Below, piece after piece: positions 22,860-29,811 of a stretch of 38,057 nucleotides of DNA. Every line of letters begins with the position of its first letter. Positions within the stretch are counted from its first letter, which is position 1. Below the pieces are notes generated by a model. The model saw nothing but the letters and a program-made list of their open reading frames with translations. It did not search any database and was not told the origin of the DNA. A program made the translations under genes and the position numbers. Source of the DNA: Methylobacter sp. BlB1 (GTDB taxonomy: Bacteria > Pseudomonadota > Gammaproteobacteria > Methylococcales > Methylomonadaceae); the NCBI RefSeq assembly GCF_015476545.1, contig NZ_JADMKV010000045.1, forward strand, positions 1-38,057. Reading direction: 5' to 3'.

Positions 22860-23888
22860 TTAAGCTAATGTGGCTCTTGTTTCACTTAGAGGCGTTTTAC
22901 GTTGCCTGTTGACAGTAGCGTTTTGGCCCTGAGCTTGCTTGCCAGAATCTGATGCAGAATCGGTGTTCTGAGCTACATCAGTTTTTGGCGCAGGTGCTTG
23001 CTGTGCTGAAGCTGGCTTAGCGTTAGGGCCAGCATTGGGCGCAGAGGCTTGTCGTGTTGGACCTGGCTTGGCATTGGTATCAGCAGGAAGCTGAGCTACT
23101 TCAACCGCCACTTTAGCCGCTTTCAGTCCATGTCTCATGAAATCCAGATCGAATCCTGAGAAAGTTTCACCCGCATACTCCAGCGCGGCTTGCCAAGAAC
23201 CTTCTTGGGTAGCGCGCTTGATCAGGCGGGGCAACATCTGCTTGGCTCTCTCACTGGCTTCGGCTTGAGCTTCATTTTCAATAATGCGCTCAGCCTGGCC
23301 TTCGATAATGCGTTCAGCTTCGTCCTGGTCATAAATACCGGTGAAACCGAAAGCAATACGGGAACACTGGATTAAGGCTTTATGGCGCAACATGCGTTTT
23401 GTATGCGACTGCCAGGGGCCGTTAATACTGTAAGGCTGGTTGTTTTTACCTATGCCGTGGAAAGGAGGTCGATACACTTCATCAAGAAATTCCGGGATAC
23501 GGACCGGATGCGTTCTGCCTTTGCGGTAGATCACACACTCGATTGATGCAGGACAAGGTTTGGCATCCGGCTCAGTCACGATGTTTTCATCGTAAATGAA
23601 CTCAAGGCCATCCATATCAGGATGCTGGTTGATGATGCGTGACCAGCCATCGACAGAAACCACAGGTACGATACCGTTCTGTTTGTCGGGGTAAGCGAAG
23701 ATTTCCTTAGTGAAAGGATTAAGTCCGTATTGGTCAGCAACGATCAATAAAGCCGTCATCTGGGCATCAGTGACTTCGCCGTCTTTGACTTTGAAAGCGG
23801 TCGCCTTCAACGTACTGATCAGCTCTCTTTCATCCGAGAAATTGAATTTTTCTGCGAATTTCTGAAACAGTGATGATTGCTTGCTCAT
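22860..23888 (-). CDS. bet: Bet/RecT-family single-strand annealing protein (342 aa)
   Basis: The start MSKQSSLFQKFAEKF at 23888 follows GGAGTCACACC. The Bet core is clear: LKATAFK, MTALLIVADQYGLNPFTKEIFAYPDKQNGIVPVVSVDGW, the PASIECVIYRKGRTHPV segment and GPWQSHTKRMLRHKALIQCSRIAFG. The C-terminal 90 residues are a Pro/Ala/Gln-rich linker and basic tail. It anneals complementary single strands during recombination, with the exonuclease and SSB of the same operon. Confidence 0.95.
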   Translation of the reverse strand: MSKQSSLFQKFAEKFNFSDERELISTLKATAFKVKDGEVTDAQMTALLIVADQYGLNPFTKEIFAYPDKQNGIVPVVSVDGWSRIINQHPDMDGLEFIYDENIVTEPDAKPCPASIECVIYRKGRTHPVRIPEFLDEVYRPPFHGIGKNNQPYSINGPWQSHTKRMLRHKALIQCSRIAFGFTGIYDQDEAERIIEGQAERIIENEAQAEASERAKQMLPRLIKRATQEGSWQAALEYAGETFSGFDLDFMRHGLKAAKVAVEVAQLPADTNAKPGPTRQASAPNAGPNAKPASAQQAPAPKTDVAQNTDSASDSGKQAQGQNATVNRQRKTPLSETRATLA

Positions 23889-23968
23889 GGTGTGACTCCT
23901 AAAATAAAAATGAATTAATGCATGGACACCATGAGTCCCAAGGGACAAATAGTGTCCCAATGGGAAAA
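23889..23968 (-). promoter_or_regulatory. Leader element before bet
   Basis: GGGACAC can pair with GTGTCC. CATGGTGT is perfectly complementary over 8 bp to ACACCATG at the start codon. The loop holds GTCCCTTGGGAC, a 5-bp inner hairpin. Confidence 0.7.
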
Positions 23969-24030
23969 TTTAAAATTAAGCGATGCTCAGAACAGACGGA
24001 GCAACGCCGTGATTAACCAGCTAAAGACGC

Positions 24031-24447
24031 CTAGAACGGCTCCTCGTTATCAAAATCATCGTAGCCTGCATAAGCATCCGATGGAGTTGATGATGGCGCA
24101 GGGCCGGAAGTTGCCTTATCCGATTTGGAACCGAGCATTCTCAAGACATCGGCATGGATTTCAGTTGTATACCGATCAGCGCCACTGTTATCTTGCCATT
24201 TCCGGGTACGGCTAGGTCCCTCAAGCAAGACTAGAGCGCCACTTTTAAGGTGATCGCGGGCAATTTCGGCAAGCTTGCCGAACAGAACAACACGGTGCCA
24301 TTCTGTCCGTTCTTGACGCTTGTCAGATTTGTCTCGCCAGGTTTCCGTCGTGGCCACGCTCAAGTTGGCAATTGCCTTTTGCTGCGCGGTGTACCGAATT
24401 TCTGGATCAGCGCCTAAACGACCAATAAGAACTGTTTTGTTGTACAT
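24031..24447 (-). CDS. ssb: Single-stranded DNA-binding protein (138 aa)
   Basis: OB-fold SSB: MYNKTVLIGRLGADPEIRY, then IANLSVATTETWRD, TEWHRVVLFGKLAEIARD and LLEGPSRTRKWQDNSG. The C-terminus is a short linker and the acidic tip DDFDNEEPF, the usual partner-binding tail. It works with Bet and the exonuclease in the same operon. Confidence 0.97.
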   Translation of the reverse strand: MYNKTVLIGRLGADPEIRYTAQQKAIANLSVATTETWRDKSDKRQERTEWHRVVLFGKLAEIARDHLKSGALVLLEGPSRTRKWQDNSGADRYTTEIHADVLRMLGSKSDKATSGPAPSSTPSDAYAGYDDFDNEEPF

Positions 24448-24524
24448 TTGAAAGTCTCCTAATAGACAAAAAAGAAAAAAGGAGACCATGCCCCGTTGCT
24501 GGGAATGATCTCCCAGAGGGGTTA
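24448..24524 (-). promoter_or_regulatory. Leader element before ssb
   Basis: GGGAGATCA pairs with TGGTCTCC, followed by TTTTTT. GTCTCC is perfectly complementary to GGAGAC of the ribosome binding site. The first segment TAACCCC contains the stop codon of the upstream 43-aa ORF, so a terminating ribosome would cover it. Confidence 0.8.
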
Positions 24525-24653
24525 GTTGGATGTCAGCGCTTCAATTAAAGCGTGACGATTGGCAATTAAAGCCGAGCCTGTCTTCAATGTCTGATTGGCA
24601 GACCAAACAGCGCCAATACTGAACATCATCAGAACAAGAATTAATAGTCTCAT
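24522..24653 (-). CDS. Small secreted or membrane protein (43 aa)
   Basis: MRLLILVLMMFSIGAVWSA looks like a signal peptide or membrane anchor; the remainder (NQTLKTGSALIANRHALIEALTSN) is about 24 residues. First gene of operon 1, behind its own leader with RBS GAGGGAAATAAC. Function unknown. Confidence 0.6.
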   Translation of the reverse strand: MRLLILVLMMFSIGAVWSANQTLKTGSALIANRHALIEALTSN

Positions 24654-24729
24654 GTTATTTCCCTCGGAAAATACCAGAGGAAACACACGAAGCCCGGCCG
24701 GGGAACATGGATTTTCCCTGGACAGGTTG
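24654..24729 (-). promoter_or_regulatory. Leader element at the head of operon 1
   Basis: CCAGGGAAA pairs with TTTCCTCTGG (one bulge). TTTCCTC pairs with the RBS GAGGGAAA. Loop CCCCGGCCGGG. The sequence closely resembles the outer leader of operon 4 and the AAA+ leader, the other operon-first copies. Confidence 0.7.
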
Positions 24730-24731
24730 AA

Positions 24732-24846
24732 AATACGGCAGAGCCGCTTAAAAAATAATCACGCTAAAAGCGCTTCATCGATTCCTTATTTTGAGTGCTG
24801 AACTGGCACTTGCTTTTGAGTTCTCTTAGAGAACTACAAAAATTCG
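24732..24846 (-). promoter_or_regulatory. Operon-head repeat, copy 4 (operon 1 promoter and leader)
   Basis: Palindrome GTTCTCTAAGAGAAC, AGTGCCAGTTCAGCACT, CTCAAAATAAGG, tiny ORF, then GCGGCTCTGCCGT followed by ATTTTC. Unlike the other copies it has no 15-bp stem-loop upstream, as no operon precedes it. Confidence 0.6.
24764..24778 (-). CDS. Putative leader minigene MKRF
   Basis: ATG-AAG-CGC-TTT-TAG behind AAGGAATCG. Fourth member of the minigene set. Translation inferred only. Confidence 0.25.
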   Translation of the reverse strand: MKRF

Positions 24847-24849
24847 TTA

Positions 24850-25177
24850 TTTTTGAGTATGCCAATATAGAAACAGCGAAAATTACATGTCGTTTTCGCT
24901 TTTTCAATTTTTTAGACGACTCAAATGTTATCTGTATTCAATACAAAAATACTCTATGTCCGGCTAAAAATCAAAAAAACGTTCTGTCTCAGTTAGAGCC
25001 AAAGACAAATATAACGTGCTCCATAAATTGAAGCAAACACACTGATTTTCGAAAATTTCAATTTTCAAATTGCATGTGTTCCATCAAAAGAGACCGTTTT
25101 TAGGCGTTTTTCGACCCGACGCATTTTCAAAAATGCGCATAATATAAGCGATCACTGAAACAACTGATCAGAGATCG
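24850..25177. other. Divergent intergenic region between the two arms
   Basis: AT-rich; no credible gene. It holds the 17-bp end motif at 25104-25120, a GCATTTT/AAAATGC hairpin (25121-25136) and an AT-rich stretch (ATAATATAAG) that could be the rep -10 region. Confidence 0.5.
25104..25120 (+). promoter_or_regulatory. End motif copy upstream of rep1
   Basis: GCGTTTTTCGACCCGAC is identical to the motif in both terminal arms (30-46 and 38012-38028). It ends 57 nt before the rep1 ATG. A 12-bp version (26893-26904) ends 59 nt before the rep2 ATG. Likely an operator or protein-binding site. Confidence 0.6.
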
Positions 25178-26269
25178 ATGAAAACGCCTCAAATAGCAAA
25201 AACCAAACATGTTCGGCCATCAGTTGCCGCTTTCAAATGCCAGCAGATAGATCTGTTCCAGGATTTTCTGGTTAACCATAATTTCCAGCGGGAGCCGCTA
25301 TCCAATACGATTGAGTTATGGGATGCCTTGCCGAAATATTCGATTTCACAGGTCGAACAAAACAAGATGCGTACAAAAGAGGGATTACTGCCGCTACTTC
25401 GAAGAGATGTAACATTCATGGGGAACAGCTATAGCATTTATATTTCGCCCGCATTGCTATCTGACGAAAACGGGCGAGCCTACTACCCGTCTGCGAATGA
25501 ATCTCTCATTGAGGACGCACTAAGAAAGATCGCGACCTTTCAAAACCAATGTTTTCACGATCTTAAGGACATGCAATGCGGAGTCACTTTCAGCCTACAT
25601 CAATTGAGAACCGAACTGAAAAATCAAGGCCATACCCGTTCTTATCAGGAAGTCATTAAATCGTTACTCATACTATCCGGTTCAGACATCGAAATCCGAA
25701 CTAAAAATGCAAAAGGAGAGGGCGTTTCTATCGAAAAATTCATCTCCCTGACTGGCTTTTCAAGAAAAGACAGGCTTGAAAATCCAGATTCGCAATGGGT
25801 TGCATATTTTCATCCGCTTGTAGAAAAAGCCATGAGATATGTTGATTACAGGCAATTTAACTATAGCGAAATGATGCACTTGAAATCACATTTGGCACGC
25901 TGGCTATACAAGAGATTGGCGCACTACTACACCAATGCCAGCTTAACGACCCCAATTACCCTGTCTTACGCCGCTATCCGGCAGGAAAGCGGTATGCTGG
26001 AGCGTGCGCGAGGAAATGACGCTATCAAGGAACTAGAAGAAATTTTCAAAAATTTCCAAGCTATTAACGTGTTTTCATCCGTAAAAAGAATAGAGGACAA
26101 ACGAGGTCCCCGGAATAAAATTATCAATATTGTTTACGAAGCCAATCCACATCAGAATTTCATTAAAATGGTCAAGGCAGCCAACAAAAGACAATCTGAT
26201 GCTAAAGAAAAATTACTGCATGTGACAACCGGTAAAACCATCACCCAATCTACTAACCAGCCACTGTAA
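25178..26269 (+). CDS. Replication initiator protein (Rep, 363 aa)
   Basis: First gene of the right arm. Features typical of theta-type plasmid initiators with winged helices: CGVTFSLHQLRTELKNQGHTRS, a specificity-type segment YRQFNYSEMMHLKSHLARWLYKRLAHYY, and a basic C-terminus. It lies directly upstream of an iteron array with a DnaA box, which supports the role. Exact family (RepA_C or Rep_3-like) not settled by eye. ATG has no strong Shine-Dalgarno. A truncated paralogue follows at 26964. Confidence 0.8.
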   Translation: MKTPQIAKTKHVRPSVAAFKCQQIDLFQDFLVNHNFQREPLSNTIELWDALPKYSISQVEQNKMRTKEGLLPLLRRDVTFMGNSYSIYISPALLSDENGRAYYPSANESLIEDALRKIATFQNQCFHDLKDMQCGVTFSLHQLRTELKNQGHTRSYQEVIKSLLILSGSDIEIRTKNAKGEGVSIEKFISLTGFSRKDRLENPDSQWVAYFHPLVEKAMRYVDYRQFNYSEMMHLKSHLARWLYKRLAHYYTNASLTTPITLSYAAIRQESGMLERARGNDAIKELEEIFKNFQAINVFSSVKRIEDKRGPRNKIINIVYEANPHQNFIKMVKAANKRQSDAKEKLLHVTTGKTITQSTNQPL

Positions 26270-26509
26270 CTACTATCCGCCCACATCTTTCTCAACTTCT
26301 TGCCATATCCCGGTAGTTGACGCACCAACAAGCAAGCATCATTCCGATCTTGCGCATTGGCAACCGGTCAACCTACGACCAGCAATAGCCCCAGTGCATC
26401 CCCCGCAGAGGGCGTCAGCAGCCCTCGATCAGCTTCCCAGCATCGAAACCAACAGCCATCAGGACTGAGCGGCAGCTTAACCGCGAACCGTTCGTTGACT
26501 AATCTGACG
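26270..26509. other. Intergenic region, nothing recognised
   Basis: 240 nt between the rep1 stop and the first iteron. No ORF, repeat or hairpin of note seen. Confidence 0.4.
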
Positions 26510-26751
26510 GTAGGTTTAACCCGCAGGTGACGGTAGGTTTAACCCGCAACTAGCGGTAGGTTTAACCCGCAGGTGCAAAATCGGGCTAACTTATCCACAG
26601 ATTTTTCAGAAAAAGACAGTAGGTTTAGCCCGCAGGTGATCAAAAAAGCGGTAGGTTTAGCCCGCAGGTGATCAAAAAAGCGGTAGGTTTAGCCCGCAAC
26701 TGAAATGCGAAAGTAGGTTTAACCCGCAACTGACGGTAGGTTTAACCCGCA
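26510..26751 (+). repeat. Iteron array of the replication origin
   Basis: Eight direct repeats of the core GTAGGTTTARCCCGCA begin at 26510, 26533, 26556, 26619, 26651, 26683, 26713 and 26736. Spacing is 23 bp for tight pairs and 30-32 or 63 bp elsewhere. The 32-bp units include GATC. This is the expected binding array for the Rep protein. Confidence 0.92.
26591..26599 (+). promoter_or_regulatory. DnaA box
   Basis: TTATCCACA matches the E. coli consensus exactly and sits between iterons 3 and 4, flanked by a partial inverted iteron (GGGCTAA). Confidence 0.85.
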
Positions 26752-26767
26752 ACTGACGCCGTATCTA

Positions 26768-26845
26768 ATTGAAAAGTAGAATGTTTTTCAACCCCTCCTT
26801 ATATATCCTTTCTTAATATCCTTATATATCCTTAGTTTTTTCGAA
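26768..26845 (+). other. AT-rich stretch, candidate unwinding element
   Basis: Directly after the last iteron. Contains two copies of CCTTATATATCCTT (26797-26810 and 26820-26833). Position and composition fit the strand-opening region of an iteron origin. Confidence 0.65.
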
Positions 26846-26892
26846 AAAAGTGCACAAATGTATCAAATCAAAACAGGCCGTTTTTGACCTTC

Positions 26893-26904
26893 TTTCGACC
26901 CGAC
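26893..26904 (+). promoter_or_regulatory. Short end-motif copy upstream of rep2
   Basis: TTTCGACCCGAC, the core of the 17-bp motif, 59 nt before the rep2 ATG. Confidence 0.5.
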
Positions 26905-26963
26905 ACAACGTTAAAAAAATGCTTATCATTGCGCGTAGGTATTCTCTGCGTCGTGTAAAGCCA

Positions 26964-27677
26964 ATGTCATCTAAAAACACAATTCCAACAAAAAAATATC
27001 TTCCTCCGTCATCTGGCTATTTCAAATGTCAGCAGATCGATATGTTCCAGGATTTTCTGTACAACACGCCGAAGGAATTAGAGAGCTTGTCCGATTCCGT
27101 TCCACTCTGGGACTGTTTGCCGAAATATGTTCTTTCTAGCCAAACAGCAAACGAATCAGGAAGGAAAAATCATTTTCCTCCAATGATTAAGCTCAAATGC
27201 CAGCATTTCGAGCAATGGTTCTCTGTTAAAATCTTGCCAGCTCTCATTTCTGAAGATGAAGACGATGTCTCTGTATATTATCCAAGTACCACGGAAGAGC
27301 TTGTTGAAGAGGCGCTTCGTCGCATTGCGACCCTTCAAAATCATGGTTTTTACAAAGATGACGACTCGAACCTCAGAAGTAGCGGCGTAGCGTTCACAGT
27401 TTCCCAACTGAGGGAAGAATTAAGCAGGCATGGACACACAAGATCTCACAAAGAAATTGTATTAAGCCTGGAAATTCTCGCTAAAAGCATCATAGAAATA
27501 AAAACTGAAGGTGAAGATGACAGTGGTTACATCGTCAGCCCCTATTTCACGCAATTACAGGCGGTCTCTCGAAGAGATTTCAAAAGTGATCCTCACGCCA
27601 GATGGTATGTCGATTTTCACCCGCTGATCGACCAGGCCATCAGTATGGCAACGGGCTATCGAAGGTTGGAGGTTTAG
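26964..27677 (+). pseudogene. Truncated second Rep protein (237 aa)
   Basis: Start at MSSKNTIPTKKYLPP, aligned with the start of rep1. Shares YFKCQQIDMFQDFL, ATLQNHGFY, GVAFTVSQLREELSRHGHTRS and DFHPLIDQA with rep1. Similarity stops at about residue 230, where rep1 continues with its DNA-binding C-terminal domain; here the frame ends RRLEV-stop. The break coincides with AGGTTTAGCGCAC, which resembles an iteron core. It might survive as a dimerising regulator of copy number, since it keeps the N-terminal winged helix and its upstream motif. Confidence 0.7.
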
Positions 27678-27770
27678 CGCACCGACGACCACCCGCCTCA
27701 ACAACATCTACCCGATCGACCGCGAATGTCTAGCTAAGAGCATGCCCGTGGTCCTGGAGAATACGTAGTA
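27678..27770 (+). other. Short GC-richer patch, possible foreign gene remnant
   Basis: One frame reads TRLNNIYPIDRECLAKSMP without a start codon. Composition differs from the flanks, and it may be the C-terminal end of another gene joined to the broken rep2. Confidence 0.3.
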
Positions 27771-27804
27771 ATTAAACAAAGACAACCCAAAATTGAGAAA
27801 AGAA

Positions 27805-28368
27805 ATGTCAAAACAACAAGAAAAAAAACATCCTTACAAGCCTGAAGGCCTAAACCGGATTCTCTGGATTGTCGCAAAGAATATTGCTATTCCTCATCCC
27901 GATTTTGGTCACAAAGACAATGCCCTTTTTGCTATCTCTCAGTACTCTGGTGCCAAATTTGAAAGTATTCACATGCACATCATTGTCGACAGCGTTATCG
28001 ATGCTCTGGGCGAATATTACGAGCATTCAGGAATCAGCAGATACGAGCTTCGGGAATTATTGAAGACGTTTAGAACCGACTACGCAGCGTTGACTAATCA
28101 AAAGTGGACTCAGGACATAGCATCAGAAAAAATCATTGACGCCTGTATGACCAGGATGGCCCTGGCTCGGGTAAAAGATGGCGACACGGTTCTAATAGAT
28201 TTAAGTGGTCCTGAAGTTAGTTTTGAAGAAGCGTGGAAAAAAGCGGATGAATATGAAAAGTCGATATTCCAAAAAATCTTGGAAGATGAAGATAAAATCC
28301 ACGAAAAATGCAGAAACAACGGAGAATTCACTAAACGGCTAATCGTGAAACCATTTGGCTATGTATAA
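27805..28368 (+). CDS. Hypothetical protein (187 aa)
   Basis: Start at MSKQQEKKHPYKPE. Helical throughout (DSVIDALGEYYEHSGISRYELRELLKTF), with an acidic C-terminal helix (FQKILEDEDKIHEKC). No Tyr-recombinase or other catalytic signature seen. Position next to the origin could suit a partition or replication accessory role, but there is no direct evidence. Confidence 0.65.
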   Translation: MSKQQEKKHPYKPEGLNRILWIVAKNIAIPHPDFGHKDNALFAISQYSGAKFESIHMHIIVDSVIDALGEYYEHSGISRYELRELLKTFRTDYAALTNQKWTQDIASEKIIDACMTRMALARVKDGDTVLIDLSGPEVSFEEAWKKADEYEKSIFQKILEDEDKIHEKCRNNGEFTKRLIVKPFGYV

Positions 28369-28438
28369 TCAATTTCTCTTAACCATGTCGAAGCATGGTG
28401 AGATTTGCATCATGGACCGGCCGGTATCGGCATTCATG

Positions 28439-28475
28439 AAAACAGCACTCCAATTACCCATAACAGCTGTTTTTT
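28439..28475 (+). terminator. Intrinsic terminator after the 187-aa gene
   Basis: AAAACAGC (28439-28446) pairs with GCTGTTTT (28466-28473), followed by further T. Separates the rep region from the membrane-protein pair. Confidence 0.6.
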
Positions 28476-28497
28476 CCCTTATTATTAGGAATGAAGT

Positions 28498-28920
28498 ATG
28501 GATTATTTTATCAATCTGCCTAATATTTCGCTATATTACGGCAGTGCAATTCTCATTTTTTTGATATTCATTGGCATCTACGCGTGCATAACGCCATACC
28601 GCGAGTTGATTGAGATCAGAAACAATCGCAATGCCGCCGCTGCGGTCGCGCTGTCAGGCGGCATGATTGGCTTTTCTCTGCCAGTCGTCAGCCTCATTGC
28701 CAACTCTGCTAATTTAATCGACTTTTTTGCCTGGGGCACTATGACGAGCGTGGTACAAATCGTGACGTTTTTCCTGGTAGCTATTGTCTTCAGAGACAAT
28801 CAGGAACGCATCAAAGAGTGTGACATCATCATAGCCGTCATTCTGGCAAGTTCTTCAATTTTTGCCGGCATTTTTGTATGCGGCCTGCATGACTTATTAA
28901 GTTTTGCCTTAAACCCGTAA
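28498..28920 (+). CDS. DUF350/YjfL-family membrane protein (140 aa)
   Basis: Matches the YjfL pattern as remembered: ITPYRELIEIRNNRNAAAAVALSGGMIGFSLP, then DFFAWGTMTSVVQ. Four hydrophobic segments are expected (about residues 13-33, 48-68, 77-95, 106-128). Function of the family is not established; E. coli yjfL lies in a membrane-associated operon. RBS TTAGGAATGAAGT. Forms a pair with the next gene. Confidence 0.8.
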   Translation: MDYFINLPNISLYYGSAILIFLIFIGIYACITPYRELIEIRNNRNAAAAVALSGGMIGFSLPVVSLIANSANLIDFFAWGTMTSVVQIVTFFLVAIVFRDNQERIKECDIIIAVILASSSIFAGIFVCGLHDLLSFALNP

Positions 28921-28942
28921 ACTAAGGAAATTTGAAAGATCA

Positions 28943-29563
28943 ATGAAAATCGATACCAATAAACCAGTAAAAGAAAAGGCCGACCCAGCACTTCCTCAAG
29001 GCGTAAGCAAGGAAGAAGTGACAAAAAATGGCTCAGTGTTGCGGGGTGTATTACCTCTGGTGTGTGTCGCGCTAATCGCGCTCCAGGTGCTGCTCTACAA
29101 CCTCTCTGCTAACGGTCCTGTCTCGGAATCAATAACAGGCAACGATCCTGTTTTGGGAACACTGACTACTAACCTAATGCGCTGGACCAATCTGTTTCCT
29201 ATATTCATCGCGCTGGTCCTGCTGGCATTCTTCTTGATCATACCCAGCAAAAAGTACGTGGCTGACTTATCGGCGGCCGCCATTGCCGAAAGTGACGCAC
29301 TAATCAAAAGCGCTTGGAAAATCATCCTCAAGGTGAAAAATCATGAAGAGGATTTTATTGTGACGGAAGAAAATTGGTGGTCAGCAGCACTGGTGCTGAT
29401 CACCATCGAATTACTTGTCCCTGGTTTTTACTTTATTGGGCTGGCGAGCGCGGGATTTGTCACTGGCTGTCTGTTGTTTCTGATACCGACTATTAGTTTT
29501 GATATACAGGTGGCCATATTCTCAATAATATCCGTGCTAATTAATCAGATCATCCTTTATTGA
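28943..29563 (+). CDS. Membrane protein with NfeD-like C-terminal region (206 aa)
   Basis: Polar N-terminus of about 30 residues, a first membrane helix (GVLPLVCVALIALQVLLYNL), a second (LFPIFIALVLLAFFLIIP), a soluble stretch, then WWSAALVLITIELLVPGFYFIGLASAGFVTG, a pattern like NfeD/YbbK membrane segments. No cysteines suitable for redox. Probably acts with the DUF350 protein at the inner membrane. Confidence 0.6.
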   Translation: MKIDTNKPVKEKADPALPQGVSKEEVTKNGSVLRGVLPLVCVALIALQVLLYNLSANGPVSESITGNDPVLGTLTTNLMRWTNLFPIFIALVLLAFFLIIPSKKYVADLSAAAIAESDALIKSAWKIILKVKNHEEDFIVTEENWWSAALVLITIELLVPGFYFIGLASAGFVTGCLLFLIPTISFDIQVAIFSIISVLINQIILY

Positions 29564-29754
29564 ATAAGCGTGGCGCACAATATATCGGCAGAGTATTTGA
29601 TTTGTATGCGCCGATCATCAAAGGCACAGGGCGAAGACTGTGGAATCGGCGCCAAAGTCAAAGTTACGGCCATTCGTGGCACTATCTTCGATGTTGAAAA
29701 AATCCAATAGCTAATAACCATAGCAATCAAAAATATCAATTTTAGACCTTGCAT
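29557..29754 (-). CDS. Possible small exported protein on the opposite strand (65 aa)
   Basis: Starts MQGLKLIFLIAMVISYWIF (signal- or anchor-like) behind AGGAAGCTGATT. Lies in a 250-bp gap between plus-strand genes and against their direction. The coding case rests on the RBS and hydrophobic start only. Confidence 0.3.
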   Translation of the reverse strand: MQGLKLIFLIAMVISYWIFSTSKIVPRMAVTLTLAPIPQSSPCAFDDRRIQIKYSADILCATLIQ

Positions 29755-29757
29755 AAT

Positions 29758-29807
29758 CAGCTTCCTGTTTTAGCGTGTTTTTATCAAAAATACAAAACAG
29801 GGAGCTG
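29758..29807 (+). promoter_or_regulatory. RBS-masking hairpin before the DUF4942-like gene
   Basis: CAGCTTCCTGTTTT (29758-29771) pairs over 14 bp (one G-U) with AAAACAGGGAGCTG (29794-29807), which contains the ribosome binding site of the gene starting at 29812. Internal GTGTTTTT/AAAAATAC lengthens the stem. Right-arm analogue of the left-arm leaders. Confidence 0.65.
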
Positions 29808-29811
29808 AGAA

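Noticed and set aside
26510-26751. CRISPR array
   Set aside because: Repeats are 16-bp cores at 23-63 bp spacing with partly repeated spacers, a DnaA box inside and a rep gene alongside, so they are iterons.
27805-28368. Protelomerase or tyrosine recombinase for the ends
   Set aside because: At 187 aa it is far shorter than known protelomerases (over 500 aa) and shows no R-K-H-R-Y signature. No other ORF fits either.
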